Assembly: GCA_902799955.1 (NCBI GenBank)
Contig: CADCCQ010000026.1
Location: forward strand, 1 to 33,901
DNA length: 33,901 nucleotides
DNA from: an uncultured bacterium
GTDB lineage: Bacteria > Verrucomicrobiota > Kiritimatiellia > RFP12 > UBA1067
Reading direction: 5' to 3'
The notes beneath the pieces were generated by a model. The model had not been told where the DNA came from. It did not search any database and was given only the letters and a program-made list of their open reading frames with translations. The position numbers and the translations under genes were made by a program. Positions 15,634 to 22,976 of this stretch are shown here, in pieces (the first letter of the stretch is position 1; each line of letters starts with the position of its first letter).

Positions 15634-17427
15634 ATGACGCCGAAGCAGCTCAAGGCATCCATTCTCCAGCTCGCCATCCAAGGCAAACTCGTTCCGCAAG
15701 ACCCAAACGACGAACCCGCCAGCGAACTGTTGAAACGGATTGAAGCCGCAAAGAACGCAAAGGGTGCAAAGAAGGGAAAGCCCCTCCCGCCAATCACTGA
15801 TGACGAAAAGCCGTTCGACATTCCCGACAGTTGGGAGTGGGTGAGGTTGGCAAATCTTATTGAAGACGGCAGGGCCATAACTTACGGTATAATAAAACTT
15901 GGTAAAGAAGATCCGAAAGGGGTGAGGGTGTTGAGATGTAGCGATGTTAAGCCGGGATGGATAGATTTAGAGAATGTACGAACAGTTACAAAAAAATTAT
16001 CCGAAGAATACAAGCGGACAATTTTGAAGGGTAAAGAAGTTATTCTTAATGTCCGGGGAACGCTTGGTGGATGTGCTGTAGCAGATCAGAATGTAATTGG
16101 TTATAATGTTGCACGAGAAGTGGCTGTGATTCCTTTGCTCCATTTGATTTCATCATGGTATGTTGCGTATTTAATACTTTCGGGGTATTTTATAGATTAC
16201 ACGGAGAGGAATCTTCACGGGATTGCATATAAAGGGTTGAATATTGAGATACTTTCTCGCTTGCCAGTTCCACTTCCTCCCCTTGCCGAGCAGAAAAGGA
16301 TAGTGGCGAAGGTGGAGTCGTTGTTCAAGTACGTTGATGAGTGCGAGGACAGCCGCAAGCAACTTGCCGAGAAGTTGGCTGAAACACTGAAACGCTCTGT
16401 TCTTCAGGAGGCGATACAAGGTCGTCTTGTTCCGCAAGACCCGAAGGATGAACCAGCTTGCGAGTTGCTGAAACGAATCGCTGCTGAACGCGAGAAGCAG
16501 ATCGCCGAAAAGAAGATCAAGAAGCCGAAGCCGTTACCGCCAATCAAGGATGATGAAAAGCCTTTTCCACTTCCTGTTGGATGGGGATGGTCAAGAATTG
16601 GAGATATCTGCGAAGTATTCAATGGAAACAGTATCAACGAGCAGATCAAGAAAACGAAGTACGCTGTGAAGTGCGACGGATATAGTTTCATCGCAACGCC
16701 GGATGTTGGATTTGATTCGTCGATTAACTACGAAAGTGGGGTTTATATCCCAAAGGACGAACCGAAGTTCAGGATTGCGCCAAAGGGTTCAGCACTGATG
16801 TGCATAGAAGGAGGGAGTGCAGCGCGGAAGTTTGGATTTCTGGACAGGGACGTGATGTTTGGAAACAAGTTGTGCTGTTTCGTTCCCATGGTCATGGATG
16901 CGAAGTTCATATATTGGTATTTGCAGTCAATCACATTCTACTCGATGTTTCAAGGGAAGATGACTGGGATCATCGGTGGTGTCGGCCCGGAGGCGTTGCG
17001 GTCATTCCTTATCCCCATCCCGCCCCTTGCGGAGCAGAAGCGGATTGTGGCGAAGGTGGATTCGTTGCTCAGAGGTGTTGGTACATTGAAGAATCTAGAT
17101 GAAGTAGACGCGTGGATATTGAATCTTCGCATTGAAAAACACAAAAAGGGGCTGTGCACGAAATATAATTGCCTTGACATTCGGTTTGAGGCACACAAGC
17201 AAGATGTTTCATTGCGACATCCGGTAAGTAGCACTTACATGGAAGTGCTGTATCAGAGAGGTGGAAAAATCGCTGTTGACGCATTGCTAAAAGAAGTGGA
17301 GACGGCTGTCGACGCTATCCTAACTTGCAAGACATTGGGAGGTGGTATTGCGGACGAGATGGGATATGAACGTATGATATTTCAGGTAGAGGAATGTCTG
17401 CCGCATAAACAGGAGGTTGAATCATGA
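15634..17427 (+). CDS. hsdS: Type I restriction-modification specificity subunit (S)
   Basis: 597 aa with two target recognition domains. Conserved repeats frame them: GKLVPQDPNDEPASELLKRI near residue 17 recurs as GRLVPQDPKDEPACELLKRI near 262, and PPLAEQKRIVAKVESL near 214 recurs as PPLAEQKRIVAKVDSL near 464. TRD1 (about 65-210) and TRD2 (about 315-460) are visibly lower in GC (for example 15880-16250) than the repeats, the usual mark of TRD exchange. Each TRD reads one half of a bipartite DNA site; the helices between them set the spacing. After the second PPLAEQKR repeat the protein runs on for about 120 residues (KHKKGLCTKYNCLDIRF, YQRGGKIAVDALLKEV), longer than usual and without a sequence I recognise. 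The stop overlaps the next gene's ATG (ATGA). Confidence 0.94.
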   Translation: MTPKQLKASILQLAIQGKLVPQDPNDEPASELLKRIEAAKNAKGAKKGKPLPPITDDEKPFDIPDSWEWVRLANLIEDGRAITYGIIKLGKEDPKGVRVLRCSDVKPGWIDLENVRTVTKKLSEEYKRTILKGKEVILNVRGTLGGCAVADQNVIGYNVAREVAVIPLLHLISSWYVAYLILSGYFIDYTERNLHGIAYKGLNIEILSRLPVPLPPLAEQKRIVAKVESLFKYVDECEDSRKQLAEKLAETLKRSVLQEAIQGRLVPQDPKDEPACELLKRIAAEREKQIAEKKIKKPKPLPPIKDDEKPFPLPVGWGWSRIGDICEVFNGNSINEQIKKTKYAVKCDGYSFIATPDVGFDSSINYESGVYIPKDEPKFRIAPKGSALMCIEGGSAARKFGFLDRDVMFGNKLCCFVPMVMDAKFIYWYLQSITFYSMFQGKMTGIIGGVGPEALRSFLIPIPPLAEQKRIVAKVDSLLRGVGTLKNLDEVDAWILNLRIEKHKKGLCTKYNCLDIRFEAHKQDVSLRHPVSSTYMEVLYQRGGKIAVDALLKEVETAVDAILTCKTLGGGIADEMGYERMIFQVEECLPHKQEVES

Positions 17428-17843
17428 CATGGGAAGAAGAGAGTAGTAGGTTGGAAGGTCTCATTTACGGGTGGAATTTCGGAAGTCATCGTTTCGAGCT
17501 GTTGCAATTGTGTTTCCCATGGTTGCACAAAGCGGAGATTCAGTTGGGCGATCAGCAGACTGCCCCTTATGCGCCATTGATATGCTGTATTGAGGCGAAG
17601 CGTGGCAGACCTGTTGAAAAGTGTGGTAGTGATGCAGAGCATCAGAATCTAGGTCGCGCATTGACCTACATAACTCATTATACACTTACAAAATACAGAA
17701 CAGAGGACATGAACCCGTATGGCGGATTTTGCATCTATTATACGATGTTTCCAGGTGTCCCATGGCCAGAAGCCAAACCGGGGGAAAACATCTACATAGG
17801 AGAGGACAATCCATGCCATCCATACAGAGGCGGGGCAATGTAA
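17424..17843 (+). CDS. Hypothetical protein, 139 aa, coupled to hsdS
   Basis: The ATG overlaps the hsdS stop (ATGA, 17424-17427), so it is the fourth gene of the RM operon by translational coupling. The protein is rich in aromatic residues (HRFELLQLCFPWLHKAEIQ, YITHYTLTKYR, GGFCIYYTMFPGVPWPEAKPG) with no signal peptide. I recognise no family. It has the low GC content of the TRD regions. The next gene follows after about 29 nt. Position right behind hsdS suggests an accessory role in the RM unit, or a gene captured with it; this is inference. Confidence 0.6.
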   Translation: MTWEEESSRLEGLIYGWNFGSHRFELLQLCFPWLHKAEIQLGDQQTAPYAPLICCIEAKRGRPVEKCGSDAEHQNLGRALTYITHYTLTKYRTEDMNPYGGFCIYYTMFPGVPWPEAKPGENIYIGEDNPCHPYRGGAM

Positions 17844-17872
17844 GACATCTATACCATGAGGAGAGTAAAAAT

Positions 17873-19222
17873 ATGTCTGAAAAATCTTTTGAAGAGAAGT
17901 TGAAGGAACGTGAGGCGGAGATCCGCAAGATTTGGGCTTCGCAGTCAAAAGCGAAAGCTGTAGCGCATACTTCGGACGCTCACATTTCTGAGGCATCTCC
18001 TGCATCCATAAAACGGGATATGGAGCAAGAGTTAGCATTACTTAAGAAAACGACCAAAGAGGATGTGCCGACTGGTATTAGGGACATGACGGAGGCCGAC
18101 TATGCGGGGCTGCTTGAGAAGATTAAGACGGAGTTCGCCAAGCATGGCATTCCATCCGATGGTATTTGGCTTCAGTTGAGCAGCCCGAAGTGGTGGAGCG
18201 TATCTTTGTTCCTTCCATATAAAGGATTGAAACTGAAGAAGATTGGTAGCGTAATTGAGAAACTTTTGATAGACGATGTTAGGGTTGATGAGGATCATAT
18301 AGGTTATTTTGGAAGGAACTCGGCGCATAAGGCTTGCGAATGGTATTTCATGCCTCCAAACATTTCTGGCGACATCCGAAAAGCAATCGACATTGCTGCC
18401 GCGCATTATGACCAATCCAAGGCCAATGCCGAGCTTGGTCTTGGAATACCTGTCCCCGACAAGATAAAAGACGCTGACCCGATACCCTTGCTTGTGTTGC
18501 CGGAATCTTTGTACAGACAGATTGAGTCCGGTGAAAAGAAAACGGAATATCGCAATCTTGTTACGTACTACTGCGACAAGTTCTTTGGTTCCGGTAAAAT
18601 GATACGGGCTGTAATATTCCAGCTTGGCTATCAAGGCAAGGATGGCGGCAAGCCAGAGCAAATGGTATGGGAAGTGAAGAACATTTTGCTCGTCAGCGAG
18701 CATGGAAAAATGGCACCGGCCGTGACCAACGGGAAAATGACAACCTTCAAGGATCTTCCCAAAGTCTTTCCTCCAGTGGCCTATGCAATCCAGCTTGGGA
18801 AGCGTTTGGAGGCGTTGGACGGATCTTGTGCTACGTCAGATAGCCAACATGATACTATTGTGGAGGTTGGTGACTATGAGGAGGAAATACAGCTTCTAAT
18901 TGACGGCATCAAGGCGGGACGGCTGAAATCGAAGACGCCCGATGGATACCTGGTGCTGAAGGGCGAGTTCTACGATGCGATTGCGTCGGGAAAGAAGAAG
19001 ATCGAGTACCGCGATTTCAGCGAATACAATCTGAAGCGCACCATAGGGCTGAAGACAGTCCGCTTCAATCGCGGGTACGTCAAGAACGCTCCGCAGATGA
19101 AGTGGGAGGTGAAGAAGGTCGTGCTATTGGACGGTGATGACAACGAGTGCGACCCGTTCAACGTGCCGGAAGGCTTCTGGCCGACGACGATTGCGATTCA
19201 TCTCGGTAAGAGGTTGTCTTGA
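17873..19222 (+). CDS. Protein with two tandem ASCH-like domains
   Basis: 449 aa. The ATG at 17873 has GAGGAGAG upstream (about 17857-17864). Residues 1-60 are charged helix (EEKLKEREAEIRKIWASQ), and residues of about 70-200 are an unrecognised domain (SPKWWSVSLFLPYKG). Then come two copies of one module. Copy 1 (about 205-307) reads LLVLPESLYRQIESGEKKTEYRN, MVWEVKNILLV and YAIQLGKRLE. Copy 2 (about 358-449) reads YLVLKGEFYDAIASGKKKIEYRD, MKWEVKKVVLL and IAIHLGKRLS. The pattern (hydrophobic strand, helix with SGxKxxEYR, strand, closing I.LGKR) fits the ASCH/PUA-like beta-barrel group, which binds RNA or modified nucleotides. ASCH- and PUA-like domains (for example SRA, EVE) can read modified bases, so a role beside the methyltransferase is possible. 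It is followed closely by a radical SAM gene. Confidence 0.65.
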   Translation: MSEKSFEEKLKEREAEIRKIWASQSKAKAVAHTSDAHISEASPASIKRDMEQELALLKKTTKEDVPTGIRDMTEADYAGLLEKIKTEFAKHGIPSDGIWLQLSSPKWWSVSLFLPYKGLKLKKIGSVIEKLLIDDVRVDEDHIGYFGRNSAHKACEWYFMPPNISGDIRKAIDIAAAHYDQSKANAELGLGIPVPDKIKDADPIPLLVLPESLYRQIESGEKKTEYRNLVTYYCDKFFGSGKMIRAVIFQLGYQGKDGGKPEQMVWEVKNILLVSEHGKMAPAVTNGKMTTFKDLPKVFPPVAYAIQLGKRLEALDGSCATSDSQHDTIVEVGDYEEEIQLLIDGIKAGRLKSKTPDGYLVLKGEFYDAIASGKKKIEYRDFSEYNLKRTIGLKTVRFNRGYVKNAPQMKWEVKKVVLLDGDDNECDPFNVPEGFWPTTIAIHLGKRLS

Positions 19223-19242
19223 AGTGAAAGGTTAAACTCCTA

Positions 19243-20292
19243 ATGAGCAACAAAATTCGCAGAGTCATGTGGGGGCGCGAGGAGCGCCCGCTTACTCTGT
19301 TCGTGCCGTGGGATTGCGGGCATCATTGCCCGTTCTGCACGACAAAACACGAATACGAGACAAAGTATCCGGCAGAAAAGCTCGACTACTTCTTTGTACG
19401 TCAGAAGGAGTCGCTGCGGAGGATGCTGGAATATGGATTTGTGGATAACGTTGTTTTTACCGGCGGCGAGCCATTGGCGGATGTTGCGCGCCTTGACGAG
19501 TTGGTCGGAATAGCCAGACAGTGCAGACGTGATGTTCGGATATTCGTCAACACATCATTGAACCTGACATCTGGCCAAGAGGCGCGGGCGATTGAGTATC
19601 TGTGTACATGCGGCGCTCGGGAAGGCAAGATCAACGGCATTTCGGCGTCGTTGCCGTATGTGGATGTCGAAATGTTTAATGCAAAAGGCTATGCTGCATT
19701 GAAACGATTGATGCGCATGCAGGTGTGGCCTTATAATTTTGTCCGCATCAATTCCGTCGTTCGCGGAAGCGAGTCAAGTGCGCAGATACGCAAGTTTGTT
19801 GCTGCTATTCTTGCCGCCCGGAGTGAGTCTGAAGTTTGGTCGATCAATTTCCGCAAGGATTACACTGAATGTACGCAGGCGAATTTGAACGACTGCCAAG
19901 ACCCGTTTCTGGCAACTCTCATGGGAATGGAAGATTTTACGTATCAAGGGCATGGAGGGTGTCTCGTGTGCCGAAACGATGTGTTCTGGCCGCACGATGA
20001 CATGATGCACCGTGTGACATACCATAGAGGCGTTGAGGCGACAAGTTTGAGGTATGGGGGCTTCCTCGTCATCAACGACTTTGTCATCAAGCAAGATGGT
20101 GAAATCCGCTATGATTGGACGGATGGAGCTGTCCTTCCCAAATGCGTAATGGATGCGCTTGTAGAACCATTGCACCGGGAAGAGATTGAATGGAAATGGA
20201 AGAATCCCGTGTTCTCACATTCACTCAAAGCGACAGGTTCGGCAAAAGGCATGACGTGCCGCGATGGGTATTCTGTTGAAAGATGCGGATAA
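19243..20292 (+). CDS. Radical SAM protein
   Basis: 349 aa. The canonical CX3CX2C motif is CGHHCPFC (Cys 25, 29, 32) and would hold a 4Fe-4S cluster that cleaves S-adenosylmethionine. VVFTGGEPLADVARL near residue 70 is the GGEP SAM-contact motif. The TIM-barrel continues with RIFVNTSLNLTSG and ISASLPYVDVEMFNAKGY. In the C-terminal third there are extra cysteines (YTECTQANLNDCQDP near 207, GGCLVCRNDVFWPHDD near 239), possibly an auxiliary cluster or substrate site. AAAGG lies upstream of the ATG with 20 nt to the previous stop, so it likely belongs to the RM-ASCH operon. The substrate is not evident; the arrangement is not that of QueE, viperin or the rRNA methylases I know. It could act on a nucleotide, protein or peptide. 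Confidence 0.8.
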   Translation: MSNKIRRVMWGREERPLTLFVPWDCGHHCPFCTTKHEYETKYPAEKLDYFFVRQKESLRRMLEYGFVDNVVFTGGEPLADVARLDELVGIARQCRRDVRIFVNTSLNLTSGQEARAIEYLCTCGAREGKINGISASLPYVDVEMFNAKGYAALKRLMRMQVWPYNFVRINSVVRGSESSAQIRKFVAAILAARSESEVWSINFRKDYTECTQANLNDCQDPFLATLMGMEDFTYQGHGGCLVCRNDVFWPHDDMMHRVTYHRGVEATSLRYGGFLVINDFVIKQDGEIRYDWTDGAVLPKCVMDALVEPLHREEIEWKWKNPVFSHSLKATGSAKGMTCRDGYSVERCG

Positions 20293-20310
20293 AAGGGGAT
20301 GATACTGAAA

Positions 20311-20544
20311 ATGAAGAAAATCGCAATGCTTGGTGCGCTCGTTGCCGCCGCGCTGACCGCGCGGGCGGACTACTGGATGACGTTTTGCAAGACGCCGGGA
20401 GGGCAGCAGTATTCGCAGGTCGGGTACGCGAAGCCGGACGATGACGGGTTCGTGACTGTCAAGGCCGGGCCGATCACGGTCATCGTGTATAAGACGCAGG
20501 TATGGTACATGAAGATGCCCGGCGAAGCGCCAAGGGTGCCATGA
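20311..20544 (+). CDS. Small exported protein, 77 aa
   Basis: The start at 20311 is preferred over 20299 because GGGG stands directly against the upstream ATG and the signal peptide begins at 20311: MKKIAMLGALVAAALTARA, probably cleaved after ARA. The mature part (about 58 residues) is YWMTFCKTPGGQQYSQVGY...KAGPITVIVYKTQVWYMKM, likely a small beta-rich domain. I recognise no family. It lies 18 nt after the radical SAM gene. A radical SAM enzyme next to a short secreted polypeptide raises the thought of a modified peptide product, but the protein lacks a Cys-rich core or leader cleavage motif, so this is weak. Confidence 0.6.
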   Translation: MKKIAMLGALVAAALTARADYWMTFCKTPGGQQYSQVGYAKPDDDGFVTVKAGPITVIVYKTQVWYMKMPGEAPRVP

Positions 20545-20564
20545 AAAATTTCTCGCAGACCCCA

Positions 20565-20594
20565 TTGACAGTCGAATCCGCAATATGATATAAT
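20565..20594 (+). promoter_or_regulatory. Consensus sigma70 promoter before leader RNA copy A
   Basis: TTGACA (20565-20570), an 18-nt spacer and TATAAT (20589-20594), with TGA before it. Both hexamers are perfect consensus and the 18-nt spacing equals that of the copy B promoter (11269-11298). Transcription should start near 20601. Confidence 0.88.
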
Positions 20595-20600
20595 ACGCGC

Positions 20601-20740
20601 CATCTAGACCATCAAGAGTGATGTGCGAAAGCATGTCTGCCAACCGAGCGGGAACGCCACGGTGGAAAAAGGATGGGCCCTTCGGGGAAAACAAGTTCCG
20701 AAGGTCGCCCGTCCCGCGCAGAGACGGGCGACATCGTTTT
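20601..20740 (+). ncRNA. Structured cis-regulatory leader RNA, copy A (riboswitch candidate)
   Basis: It lies in the 196-nt leader of the 244-aa unknown gene. Stems: P1 CCATC/GATGG (20609-20613 with 20672-20676), P2 GATGTGC-GAAA-GCATGTC (20620-20637), P3 CCG/CGG with inner GCG-GGAA-CGC (20644-20662) and P5 CCC-TTCG-GGG (20678-20687). GTTCC (20695-20699) can pair with GGAAC of the P3 loop (20651-20655). A 10-bp hairpin GTCGCCCGTC/GACGGGCGAC (20704-20713 with 20723-20732) follows and then TTTT at 20737-20740, resembling an intrinsic terminator. Compared with copy B, P1, P2 and P3 carry compensatory base changes, while CCAACCGAG and CCACGGTGG in the junctions are unchanged. The P4 hairpin of copy B is absent. 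Alternative pairing CCTTCGG/CCGAAGG (20679-20703) could compete with P5, as expected for a switch. Confidence 0.75.
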
Positions 20741-20796
20741 CTGCGACTCCTGGTGGCCCTGCGACAGAACAAAAAAAAACGAAAGGAACACGAGTC

Positions 20797-21531
20797 ATGC
20801 GGAAAATGAACAAGAAGGCCAACGGTAAGGGCGCGAAGAGGGTAAACCAAGACGCGGACTGCTACATGAAGCCCATCAGGCCGTCAAAGGCGATGATGGA
20901 TGCCCTTGAGTCGGAGGGATTGCACGTGGACTGGCCGGACGACATCTTCGTCGAGTTGAAGGGAACCTTCACGACGAAAAGCGGGTTGGAACATACTGTC
21001 ATGCTGGATTTCAGCTACGCGGAGGATTCCGTCAAAACGCGTGCCGATGTTGACCGATATATTGCTCAGTGTCTGTATGAGGCCTGGATGGAATATAATT
21101 GGATATATGAGTTGAAAGAGGATGCCTTTGAAGAGCTGCGCCGCAACGACAATCTGTGCTGGAGTGAAGTCATACGCGTTCTTACGGACTGCATACAGAC
21201 GGAAAGGCGCCTTTCCAGATTCGAATGGGTGGCGCAGTCTGTAATCCACGGCGAACCGGTTCCGCCGAGGGAGCAGCTGCAGGGATTTTGCGAAACAGTC
21301 CACATCACGCCGATTATGGCAGGCGACATCCGGGATTGTCTCATCAAGGCCTACCCGAATGTGAAGGACAGCCCATGCGCAAAGCACATAAAAAACATAA
21401 TCGACTCTCTTGCCTGGAAGTTGGACATCAAAGAGTCGTTCAACGAGAAAACCGGCGCACCAGAGCCTCGTGCGATGAATGCGGCCAGGCCGTTCTACAA
21501 GCCAATGCCGCAGTTGCAACTGCTGGGCTGA
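20797..21531 (+). CDS. Hypothetical protein, 244 aa, controlled by leader RNA A
   Basis: The ATG at 20797 follows AAAGGA (20782-20787) at 9-nt spacing; the open frame upstream of it is leader RNA. The N-terminus is basic (MRKMNKKANGKGAKRVNQ) and the rest is mixed alpha/beta: LKGTFTTKSGLEHTVMLDF, then helical RYIAQCLYEAWMEYNWIYELKEDAFEEL and a C-terminal helical part with HITPIMAGDIRDCLIKAYP. There is no signal peptide or membrane segment. I recognise no family, and it is not similar to the 272-aa protein behind leader RNA B. The ADP-ribosylglycohydrolase gene starts 48 nt downstream, so the two are likely co-transcribed. Confidence 0.7.
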   Translation: MRKMNKKANGKGAKRVNQDADCYMKPIRPSKAMMDALESEGLHVDWPDDIFVELKGTFTTKSGLEHTVMLDFSYAEDSVKTRADVDRYIAQCLYEAWMEYNWIYELKEDAFEELRRNDNLCWSEVIRVLTDCIQTERRLSRFEWVAQSVIHGEPVPPREQLQGFCETVHITPIMAGDIRDCLIKAYPNVKDSPCAKHIKNIIDSLAWKLDIKESFNEKTGAPEPRAMNAARPFYKPMPQLQLLG

Positions 21532-21579
21532 ACATATACAGGGACGATTTCAACCGGCAAAACAATAAGGAGTGATGAC

Positions 21580-22422
21580 ATGAACAGAAACAGGGCAAAG
21601 GGAATGCTGTGGGGACTCGTCGTTGGCGACGCCTTCGGAAGCCCCATACAGTTCAGCGGCAAGGACTCACACCCGTGGATCACGGAGATGGTGAAGTGCC
21701 CGGTGTTCAACCTTCCGGCTGGTTATTGGACGGACGACGGATCGATGGCCATGTGCATCATGGACTCGTATATCCGCAAGGGCGGCTACGACCTGAAGGA
21801 CATCGGAGACACATTTGTGAAGTGGTTTATGGACGGCTACCTTTCGTCTGTTGACGGGAAGTCGTTTGATGTCGGCGGCGCGACGTGGAACGCCTGTCAG
21901 AACATCGCGTTCAGGCAACGGTATGTCAACGGGCACGAGGAATCGCAGGGCAACGGTTCAATTATGCGCTTCGCGCCGTCGTACCTTCTCGCGCAGAAGG
22001 AGAGCGATCCTGCGAAGGTGATGTACGAGATCAGCGACTTGACGCACAGCTCAAACAAGGTGCGCGAGGTGGTTGACAGGCTCGCCAAGGTTCTCGGCGA
22101 ACATATGACCGGAAGCCGAACGACGGAGGTTTCCGCGTACAAGACGCGCGAGGAGGTGAACAATTCCGGTTGGGCGGTCTCGACGCTTGACGCCGCGCTC
22201 TGGGCGTTCAACACGTCTGAAACATTCGCGGACGGCCTCATCGCCGCCGTCAACCTTGGCGGCGATTCGGACACAATCGGCGCGGTGTTCGGGCAGATTG
22301 CCGGAGCGTACTACGGTTTCGACGCGATTCCCGACCGCTGGGTGAAGGCGGTCAAAACATGGGAGAAAGTCGACGCGCTCATCGAGCGTTTCATGGATGC
22401 GGCCGGTCTTGCCGCTGGATAA
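21580..22422 (+). CDS. ADP-ribosylglycohydrolase family protein
   Basis: 280 aa. ADP-ribosylglycohydrolases (DraG/ARH type) remove ADP-ribose from proteins, nucleic acids or small molecules with two Mg2+ ions. The family signatures are present: GLVVGDAFGSPIQF near residue 8, GYWTDDGSMAM near 47 (metal-binding TDDGS), NGSIMRFAP near 125 and NLGGDSDTIGAVFGQIAGAYYG near 224 (second metal-binding GGDSDTxG). AAGGAG lies upstream of the ATG. The length is usual. It may reverse an ADP-ribosylating toxin, or serve a cellular modification pathway; no ART toxin is seen beside it, unless the upstream unknown gene is one, for which I see no motif. Confidence 0.9.
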   Translation: MNRNRAKGMLWGLVVGDAFGSPIQFSGKDSHPWITEMVKCPVFNLPAGYWTDDGSMAMCIMDSYIRKGGYDLKDIGDTFVKWFMDGYLSSVDGKSFDVGGATWNACQNIAFRQRYVNGHEESQGNGSIMRFAPSYLLAQKESDPAKVMYEISDLTHSSNKVREVVDRLAKVLGEHMTGSRTTEVSAYKTREEVNNSGWAVSTLDAALWAFNTSETFADGLIAAVNLGGDSDTIGAVFGQIAGAYYGFDAIPDRWVKAVKTWEKVDALIERFMDAAGLAAG

Positions 22423-22532
22423 GGAGAGCTACATTGGCAACGAGCGTGACGGCAGGTGCTACAGTCATGTCGGAACCTTGATGAATTTCAAGGCGGCATT
22501 GTAATGGTCGAAATAACGAGGGAGGGTAAAAT

Positions 22533-22820
22533 ATGCGAGACAGGGAAATAGAGGATGAGCTTTCGGGCGGCGGATTTCTGGACGATCCACGGCTACGAGA
22601 CGCATACCTTTCGAAGACTCCCAGGGAGCGACGGGAGATGGCAAAGTTCTTCCATGAGATGAATCTTATAGGCACGCGGAAGACGAGAAAGGAAAAGCAA
22701 GAACTATATGACAGATTTTTCGAACGGGAACAGTATGGCGAAGCCTTTGAGGGGTGTGGTGGTTGTCTTGCTGCCGTACTTATGGTAGTGGGAATCTTGT
22801 ATGCATGGCTTAAGGGATAG
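22533..22820 (+). CDS. Small membrane-anchored hypothetical protein, 95 aa
   Basis: GGGAGGG stands just before the ATG. The N-terminal 70 residues are highly charged and helical (RERREMAKFFHEMNL, TRKTRKEKQELYDRFFEREQ), followed by one hydrophobic segment at the C-terminus (CLAAVLMVVGILYAWLKG), so it is probably a tail-anchored inner-membrane protein with a cytoplasmic coil. I recognise no family. It lies about 110 nt after the ADP-ribosylglycohydrolase gene on the same strand. Confidence 0.6.
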   Translation: MRDREIEDELSGGGFLDDPRLRDAYLSKTPRERREMAKFFHEMNLIGTRKTRKEKQELYDRFFEREQYGEAFEGCGGCLAAVLMVVGILYAWLKG

Positions 22821-22860
22821 AAACAGAGACAATTCTGCACAGTCTTTATATTAGTGGAAA

Positions 22861-22918
22861 GTAGACCTGCTTTCTGCTGCTTGTGAGACGGAATATCGAG
22901 GATGCGCCGCTTTCCTTT
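22861..22918. repeat. Direct repeat, left copy, flanking the DUF4143 ATPase
   Basis: About 58 bp, roughly 50 of 58 positions identical to 24271-24328 in the same orientation (shared core TTGTGAGACGGAATATC). The two copies bracket the leftward ATPase gene. Together with 22919-22976 this makes up the gene-free space here; nothing else was recognised. Confidence 0.75.
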
Positions 22919-22976
22919 TCTGCGTCGAGGCGGCTGCATCCAACAGGGTAGGTGCGGGAAAGGATTGGAAGTGGCA

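Noticed and set aside
20623..20796. N-terminal extension of the 244-aa protein through the leader
   Set aside because: This part is the covarying structured RNA, has no good ribosome-binding site, and AAAGGA precedes the ATG at 20797.
21580..22422. Toxin-antitoxin pair of an ADP-ribosyltransferase and this glycohydrolase
   Set aside because: The preceding 244-aa protein shows no ADP-ribosyltransferase motif that I can see, so a pair is not supported.
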